From Hevea brasiliensis (taxonomy: Eukaryota; Streptophyta; Magnoliopsida; Malpighiales; Euphorbiaceae): a stretch of 64,000 nucleotides of DNA. Below the pieces are notes generated by a model. That model made no database searches. It had not been told where the DNA came from and saw only the letters and a program-made list of their open reading frames with translations. The position numbers and the translations under genes are program-made. Location: positions 5,908,265 through 5,972,264 of the forward strand of contig NC_079505.1 of NCBI RefSeq assembly GCF_030052815.1, read 5' to 3'. This document shows positions 57,150-64,000 of the stretch, one piece after another; positions within the stretch are counted from its first letter, which is position 1; each line of letters begins with the position of its first letter.

Positions 57150-59149
57150 TTGAAGAAAGCAAAAAAGTTTATGGAGTTAAAGAACAATTAAAAGTAAAAA
57201 AAAAAAAAAGAAAGAAAGGAGTAATAGTTGAATTGCAGTAGTGAGTAGGTACCCCCCTCTCCCTTCCTCGTCTCATCCAATAGCTCCCCCTCCCTTTCTC
57301 TTTCTTTATTTTCCTACAACCACTAACTGTCAAGCCTTCTCCACCAACAACCATAGCTTTCGGCGAACCCCTATAGACTGGTAAGTGGTGGTTGGAGTAG
57401 CTACAGCGGCAAGAAGAGTAGGAGAGAGAAAGAGTGGCGCTAAAGCTTTTCGACGATGTCTACGGCGATCATGCCTTCTGATCAATGCAAAACCAATGAC
57501 TATGGCTTCCTCGTGCTTTGGGCTTTCTAATGGGACCAGTCTCATTGAATTTCATGGAGTTTCGACGAGGTGGAGAAGAGAGAAGGCAGTGATGTTTTGG
57601 CCATTTTCCCGACGATCCGGCCATCAAATCGGCGATTCGAGACCACCAATGAACTCAGTGTGGAGAAACCTTTGAGATGGGACCAACCCCGCTTTGATCG
57701 GACACTGTTTGGAAAAGGCGATTATTGAACAGTCCAGATCGCTTAGTTCGAACCTTTTCACTGTCCGTAAACTAAATATAATTATATAATAATTATTAAT
57801 AATTTATGGGCTTTGTTTATATGCGATTGAATTGGCGATAGCTCACAGGCACTTGGGATCGAGTTTTTCAGCCTAGTTTTGGTGTCCAACGGACTGTCCT
57901 GGAAAGGGGTCATATTTATAGTCATTTTCAGACGTTCTAAACACGTTCGAAATAGCAAAATCTGCAAAGGTAGTCCCTAACCCAAGTTGTATAATATTTA
58001 CCTTGGCTAAGCTGGCTGATAAATCAGTAAAATATTTTTGACTTAGTTAAATTGAGTGAAATAAATTTAATTAATACAAGGACGATGTTGAGGACCTTCA
58101 AGAATATTTTTATAAATTTTGAAGTGCTAAAAATAAATATTTGGACTATAAAGAACTTAGGGATTCGAGTTGGAGTTTAGAGGATTGGACCTAGACTAGG
58201 ATCCTTGTAAGCCCCGAATGGGTATTATAATTGTTATTATGGACCTGAGGCCCTATTTATTGCGGTTGTTATGTTTTTTGCATGGGGTTAGTTCCAGTTA
58301 TAAGGGAGACTCTGCTGAAATTTCGCGAAGACTTTAGGATTAATTTTAATTCTATCGCTTGAATTAATTATTTAATGTTGTCAATCTTTTGATAGAGGTC
58401 AATGTGTATGCTTACGTGGTAAGTGTCGGTCATCTTTTCCTTTCAGCTGGACCAGCTGCAGTAAAGTCAACCAATCTCAAGGGGATTGGCTCCCATATAT
58501 GTACTGATGTGATACATTAGGTATATGAGTAGTTCCAAATTAACTTCTCATGTGGATATTTAGTGAATTATTTGTTTTGTGTGTGGGATGTGCATTTTAT
58601 GGTAAAACTGTACTAGTTTTATATAGTTATAAAAATTGAATCTATAATCAATATTTAAATTCTCTGAGAAGAATACTCATTCCTATTAAAATATTTTTCT
58701 AAGGTTGCAAGAGAAGCGAGTTTATTTTTCGAGTCTAACCTGTATTTTCCTCCGTAGGTTGTGCTTCATAGTTTAATAGCTTTTAATGTGTCGATTTATT
58801 TGTTTAGTTATTTATTTAACTATTTGTTTAATTATTAGGACTCTCGCTGTAACATTCGTATATAAATATATTGTATTATTTAATGAAAAAAATTTATGAT
58901 ATGAGACGGTTTGTACATGCTGTATATCAGGGTTAAGTTAAACTCTCCTAGTAAGGGACTTCTGATAGAAATTCAGTTAAGTTAGCCTAAGAAGTTTATA
59001 GTGTTTTATTTTACTTCTGTGTACATGTTGGGCCTTAATTTTGATCCTGGTTATGCGTTTCGAAATAGTGAGGCTTACTACGGGCCTCAAAGGCTTTATG
59101 TTGGCCAAAGTTCTAGTGTTCGTCTGACCCATAGGATTGGGTCGTGACA
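57150..59149 (+). mobile_element. Related gypsy-type LTR in opposite orientation, left end unclear
   Basis: The right end (GAGGCTTACTACGGGCCTCA ... CTGACCCATAGG ... GGGTCGTGACA) matches, on the plus strand, the minus-strand end of the 54423-56993 LTR. The parallel extends inward (CTAACCTGTATTTTCCTCCG then TAGGTTGTG near 58735, against AACCTGCTTTTCTTCTTCGC then AGGTTGT). A matching TGTAACACCC/TGTCACGACC start was not found. The 96-residue frame at 57385-57675 lies in it and has no domain. Confidence 0.6.
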
Positions 59150-59815
59150 ACTAACGTCAGTATTTTTATTCTATTAACATAGATTTTTTTATTTTTTTGT
59201 ATAAAAAGAAAATTTTAGTTATTAATTTATTAGTGTTAATATATTTATCAATCTTATTTTAAAGTTTTTCTCCATATTATAAGAAAATATAAAATTATAT
59301 AAAATATTATATATAAATAAAAATGAATAATATTAATATTTATTAATATGGTTGTTCACAATTAATTTTAGCAAATAAAATTAAAAATCGAATAAAAAAT
59401 TACTAAAAATAAAAACATTACATGAAATTATACCAAATTGAATTTATTTTACTATTATATAAATAAAAAAGTTTAAATTTTTCTGCTAATTATATATGTT
59501 TTATAAAAATTATATAGTGTTAACAAACTAATTAGTCTTAATAAATTTAACACTTCATTATTGAATAAATTTAGCACGAAAATATATGAACCAACAAAAT
59601 AACAAATATTTAAATGTATATATTTATAAAACACAAATTATAAAATTATATTATAATAATAAAATTTTCATAATAAATTCCACTTCTATAATTTTTTATT
59701 ATCATTTATATACTTTTATTTTCATTAACTTAATATAAAAATTATAAGTGATATACAATATACGTGTCATAAAAAAAGAAAAAATATTATATTATCATAA
59801 TAATAATCAATATAT
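59150..59815. other. AT-rich intergenic DNA, no gene seen
   Basis: Very high A+T and no coding signal. Confidence 0.7.
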
Positions 59816-60122
59816 TATCACTATAACAAATATAAGTTTTAACAACACTTTTTAAATATCATTTTGTAAATGATGTTAAAGTAATAAATAACGTCAAGTA
59901 ACGTATTTTGACATTAAGATAGCATATAAAATAAAAAAATAACATGTATAACACCATGTATAATAGTATTGTAAATTAATATAAAAGTATTGTTAAAAAT
60001 TTTAGGTTACTAGGTTTATGAACATTGCTATATGGTTGTTGATAATTTTTATTAACAACATGTTTTAAATTTTTAACAGCATATATGGTATATTGTTAAA
60101 ACCTAAATTTGTTGTAGTTTAT
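59816..60122. mobile_element. CACTA-type MITE with TAT target duplication
   Basis: A 301-bp element (59819-60119) with ends CACTATAACAAATATAAG and, inverted, AACTACAACAAATTTAGG. The inverted symmetry continues inward (GTTTTAACAACA / GTTTTAACAATA). It is flanked by TAT at 59816-59818 and 60120-60122. CACTA termini and a 3-bp duplication fit the CACTA (En/Spm) superfamily. No transposase. Confidence 0.75.
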
Positions 60123-60522
60123 AATAACATTATATACGGGTACATACAACGAGTGCAAAAACATACAATGTGTGTTTTGGAAAAAAAGAAAAAAACTAGT
60201 TGTTATAAAGTTATAATTTTACATATAAATATTTTGCCATTGATAATTTTCTGACATAATTTTCAATCACAAATCAATTTGAGCAAATAAATATAATAAT
60301 AATTATTATGAATAATCAATTAACTTTTATAATAATTAATAGTATAAAGAATTTTAACTAGAGTTTGCTAAAAAAGAATTTTAACAAAATTTTAATTTAT
60401 ACAGTGATCGTTAGTTAGAAAAAAGAATATGGCGCATGGTAAATTAGAGTTTAATATTTTTTATACTTAGCTATATATGTGTGTTGTTGTAAATAGAATT
60501 TAAACTCTCATGATTTTTTGAA

Positions 60523-60568
<46 letters not shown>

Positions 60569-61930
60569 TTAGAATTATAATTGTATTAGAATTAAAATCG
60601 TTGAAAATTATTAATAGTAGCCAATTAAATTTAGTATTTCATTGTAATAATATTAAATTTTCAGGAGTATTTTAGTCAATTCCAAACACAATATTCCCCC
60701 TTTCCTTCGTACATTTACATATTATATAGATGTAAAACATAATGTATTAAAAAATTTTTATAATAGTTTTTCATAAAATGCTTTTGTGTGAATTATTAAA
60801 ATTAAAATTATAAAACGTGAATAAATTCAATTAATTATATTTAATTATTTAAATTTATATACAAAGGTTTGTGCACTAAATGGATTTTACTACACCAAAC
60901 ATGTCAAAAAATTGCATGGCCTTTTTTCGCATATGTGTGTAAGACTACAGACATACCAGATATGCTAAGATCCTAATTGTGTAATGTGATTGTGTCCGTT
61001 TGACTTCAAATAATAACAATTGTCAATTAGGAAATAAAAAAAAAAACCTAATTTTAGGATGCGTTTCATCAAGATTTTATTTACAAAATTTCATATTGCT
61101 AAATTGAAAGTGCCTAATTGTAAGAGTACTAGTGCATAAAAATTTAAAAAATGCGCTTAGAAAATAAAGATTGTTCATTTCAACTACAATAAGATTGAAT
61201 GTTGAAACTAAAGGATTCTTGAACTAAACGATTGCTGATCTAAGACATCATATGTTTTGTGTTATCGATTAGACTGATTGAGGGGGGCATCAACGTTGCA
61301 CTTGGTGCTCTACTTATAGCTACGCCAAGAGTTGTTGCTCTAGTCTTAAAGCTCAATGTTCCACATTGTGCTTACCCCTCAAGATAAGGAATTTTTATCT
61401 GGTGTAATCGTTATACATACAAGAGTTTAATCATAATCATTGATATAATGATTGGACCCACATGGGACTTACCACAATTAATGGTTACAATAAAACTGTT
61501 ATACATACATTAGTTTCATTGTATAATTTTTCCAAAATAAGGCATCTACACTTGAATTTTATCTCAATTACACTCCGTTAATGCAATTGCACCAGCTAAC
61601 TCACGTTTCAATAACTTCTTTTGAATGCAAATTTTCATAGTGTAAATTGATCTGCACTTTGAAATTCCATAACTGCATCTTGAATAATTGTAGAAGTTGC
61701 TCTCTATTTACGTGTTCCTTAAACTGCATCTTGAATTCCATAGTATAGATCTTGGGTAGTTACCATCAAAACTTATGTCAGAAAGTTTTTTAGGGTTAGA
61801 GAGAGAAATCTTGTTCCAGAATAAATGAAATTAAAGAAGGTAGATAATTTCTGATCTTCATCAAGCCAGATTTATTCAAGGAAATTCAACATGAAACAAG
61901 GTACGCACTCTAATTTTATTGTTTCGTGGA
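60123..61930. other. Intergenic DNA with a (TA)n tract
   Basis: A (TA)n array lies at about 60527-60561. No gene or clear element was recognised; the GC-richer patch near 61270-61330 has no domain. Confidence 0.6.
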
Positions 61931-61935
61931 AGATT

Positions 61936-62045
61936 GTTTGTTAAAATCCTTAGGGTTTATGTGTTCTTAATCAAGTTGAAGGACTATAATGATTATGTAT
62001 TGATATTTGTTAAAATCCTTAGGGTTTATGTTAAAATCCTTAGCC
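61936..62045. repeat. Short direct repeats of GTTAAAATCCTTAGGGTTTA
   Basis: The 20-base word occurs at about 61939 and 62009, with a shortened third copy (GTTAAAATCCTTAG) at about 62030. Confidence 0.85.
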
Positions 62046-62439
62046 ATCCCAATAAGGACAATTTTAGGATTCGAACTCTTAATCTTGTAGATAAGTCCAT
62101 CCAGGATCAACTCTACACCACCGATCCACCAACTTGTTGGTTTTTAATTTGACATTTAACTGTTCATAATACAAGAACCAAATACAGTCTCTATGTAATT
62201 AAATCCTAAATCTATCTTGTAAATAATAAACTTGAGAAAAATATAATAGAGAGATGGAAGACAAACTCTTGATCATATTTTGTAGTGGATTCACTATGTT
62301 TTGTAGTAAGGTCCTTAATTATTTTAATGATATGTCAGTTATTCATTAGATGGGTGTATACACCCTAATGCAAGTAAGAAGTTTCCAACACAGCAAAATA
62401 ATCCCTAAAGCCATAGGATTTCCTCTTATAAACTATCCT

Positions 62440-62735
62440 GTTTAGGCCTCCAAGTGGTGTCACTTTAAGAATTCAACACGCCCTTGGCCTTGTAAATTGG
62501 TCCTCCTACATGGCAATAGGCGTGTTTTTGCAGTCTAGAAAATTTTTGGGTATTCTGATATGTTCCTGCATTGTACACGCCCAAGGAAGCGTATACCCTT
62601 CCTCCACATGCCTTTGGGCGAGTAATTGGCTGTTTGAGAACACAACATGCTACATGCTCCTAGGAGATGAAACACGGCCTAGATGCTCCTTTACATGCCC
62701 ACGGCGTGTTTGTCCTTGCCAATTTTGATTCTCCC
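62440..62735. repeat. GC-richer patch with recurrent ACACGCC/GGCGTGT words
   Basis: AACACGCCCTTGG, AGGCGTGTTT, TACACGCCCAAGG, AACACGGCC and CGGCGTGTTTG lie within 300 bp. Such words are common in long LTRs of plant gypsy elements. Ends and a partner were not found. Confidence 0.4.
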
Positions 62736-63094
62736 TTGATTTTTTGCCCTTTTTTCACCAAATAAAATAATTACACCAAAATTCAACAAAAGACAATAAA
62801 AACACATAATTTGCAAACCATCAATAAAATAAGTGCAAGATGACCCTTTATCAATGCATCATACTCTTTTACTTCCTCTATCAATTGTTGCCTTACCATG
62901 TTCTAAAATTTTGATTTTGGGGGCTTTGAAAATCTAGAATTTTAAGAATTTGGAATTCTACAAAATGTATTAGTTGTGTATTTATTGGACACAAAATTGT
63001 GTATATGCCATCCAAATTAAAATTTAATTTGCCATCCAATTAAAATTGCTTTCATGCATCTCATATGGCCTTGATGTATCTTAGTTTTATTTAT

Positions 63095-63335
63095 AGTGTG
63101 TTTAGATGAAGTGAAGGGAGATTTTTTAAAAAAGTTAAGGTAAAGTAAGATAATTGAAGAAAAAGTATGAAAATCTCCCAAACCCACCAATTTACTGGAT
63201 TAAAAAAGTAAGGTTTTTGAAATCACGAAACCTCCAAAAACCTTACTTTCTTTAAAAACCTTCTTTCTAAATAATCTCATTACTTTAAAAATCCTTCCCT
63301 TGCCTCCAAAACCCCCTTCCAAATATAGTGTAAGC
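63095..63335. repeat. Possible small foldback/MITE element
   Basis: Rough inverted ends (TAGTGTGTTTAGATGAAG ... CTTCCAAATATAGTG) enclose a clear internal hairpin: AAGTAAGGTTTTTG (about 63207) pairs with CAAAAACCTTACTT (about 63236). No coding frame. Confidence 0.4.
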
Positions 63336-64000
63336 TCATTGTATTTCAATGATTATTATTGATGTGGTGTTGCATTTGGGTGATTTTTCTCCTTATTTAG
63401 ACTATATGAGATGTATCTTAGTTTTATTTAAGTTTAATTTTGAGAGATTGTTATCTAAATTTTAAGTTTAGGTGTTGGTTTCGAAATTTTTTAAAAAGGT
63501 TTATTGATTTTTTATTTTATTAATTGTTTTTACCTTTGATTTTTTTTTTTAAATTTTGTGCTTGTTGAGACCGAAGAAATGATCTTTGAAACTTTTTTTT
63601 CAAATATAAAAATTTAATTTTGAATCCAACTAAACTGTCTAATATAAATCTAATTTTAATTAAAACAATTTTGATATAATTTTAATTTCAAGTTTACCTA
63701 CACTAATTTTAATTCTAAACTAAATTGTGATTGAGTCTAAAAATATACATGAATCAAGCTGCTCAGGAATTATAAGAGGCTATTAAAATTGACTATAAAT
63801 GCAAATAAGAAGAAAGGAAAGAAAATTGGCAAATTAAAACAAAAGAACCCCACTAATGAACTTTAATTTAGTAATATTTGAAGCCGAGCTATAAAATTTC
63901 AAATTTGAATCTCAGTTAGAGCAAATTGTAAAAAAAAAAAAACCCTTTTTAATACCTTTTTTAATATTAAGTATTATAATATATTATTATATCATATCTT
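63336..64000. other. AT-rich intergenic DNA, no gene seen
   Basis: No gene, RNA or element recognised up to the window end. Confidence 0.6.

Overview
This 64 kb window is nuclear DNA from a flowering plant, almost certainly a dicot. It is AT-rich and full of microsatellites and layered transposable elements, and its genes are broken by many introns. The predicted proteins follow the usual dicot forms. A Euphorbiaceae/Malpighiales source is a guess from general character, not something the sequence proves. No bacterial, organellar or viral gene set is visible.

Three protein-coding genes are supported, and all three could be modelled exon by exon. (1) 10807-14288 (+): an apyrase of the GDA1/CD39 family, closest to Arabidopsis APY7. 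It has two coding exons, 760 residues and two membrane segments; a 5'-UTR intron carrying a tandem duplication lies upstream. (2) 19111-26534 (-): a CDK-activating kinase of the CDKD class, seven exons, 417 residues. Its last exon is a 58-base micro-exon coding for the basic C-terminus. (3) 28717-51580 (-): a SUVH4/KRYPTONITE histone H3K9 methyltransferase with SRA, pre-SET, SET and post-SET domains. It has fifteen coding exons and 722 residues, spread over about 23 kb because transposons have enlarged its introns. Two of its introns appear to use GC-AG rather than GT-AG splice sites.

Layout. 1-9270: repeats only (a TGTAACACCC-type solo LTR inserted between inverted-repeat arms, MITE-like sequences, AT-rich filler). 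9270-14700: apyrase gene. 14700-19100: intergenic, with a LINE-like 3' fragment and an AT-rich tandem duplication. 19111-26900: CDKD, with a Tourist-like MITE in intron 4. 28717-52400: SUVH4. Its intron 10 holds a Ty1/copia element with exact target-site duplication and a second copia LTR nested in it. Its intron 6 holds a decayed copia element whose 5' LTR was hit by two separate TIR elements, one a clear hAT with an 8-bp duplication. 52400-64000: no gene; a gypsy-type solo LTR with a TTTAA duplication, a related LTR in the opposite orientation, a CACTA-type MITE, and AT-rich DNA.

The genes do not form an operon-like unit; their products act in different compartments (endomembrane nucleotide hydrolysis; nuclear CDK/TFIIH function; heterochromatin). 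The most interesting biological point is that a heterochromatin-writing enzyme carries a heavy load of transposons in its own introns, which gives a testable idea of self-regulation. I found no convincing new defence or mobile system.
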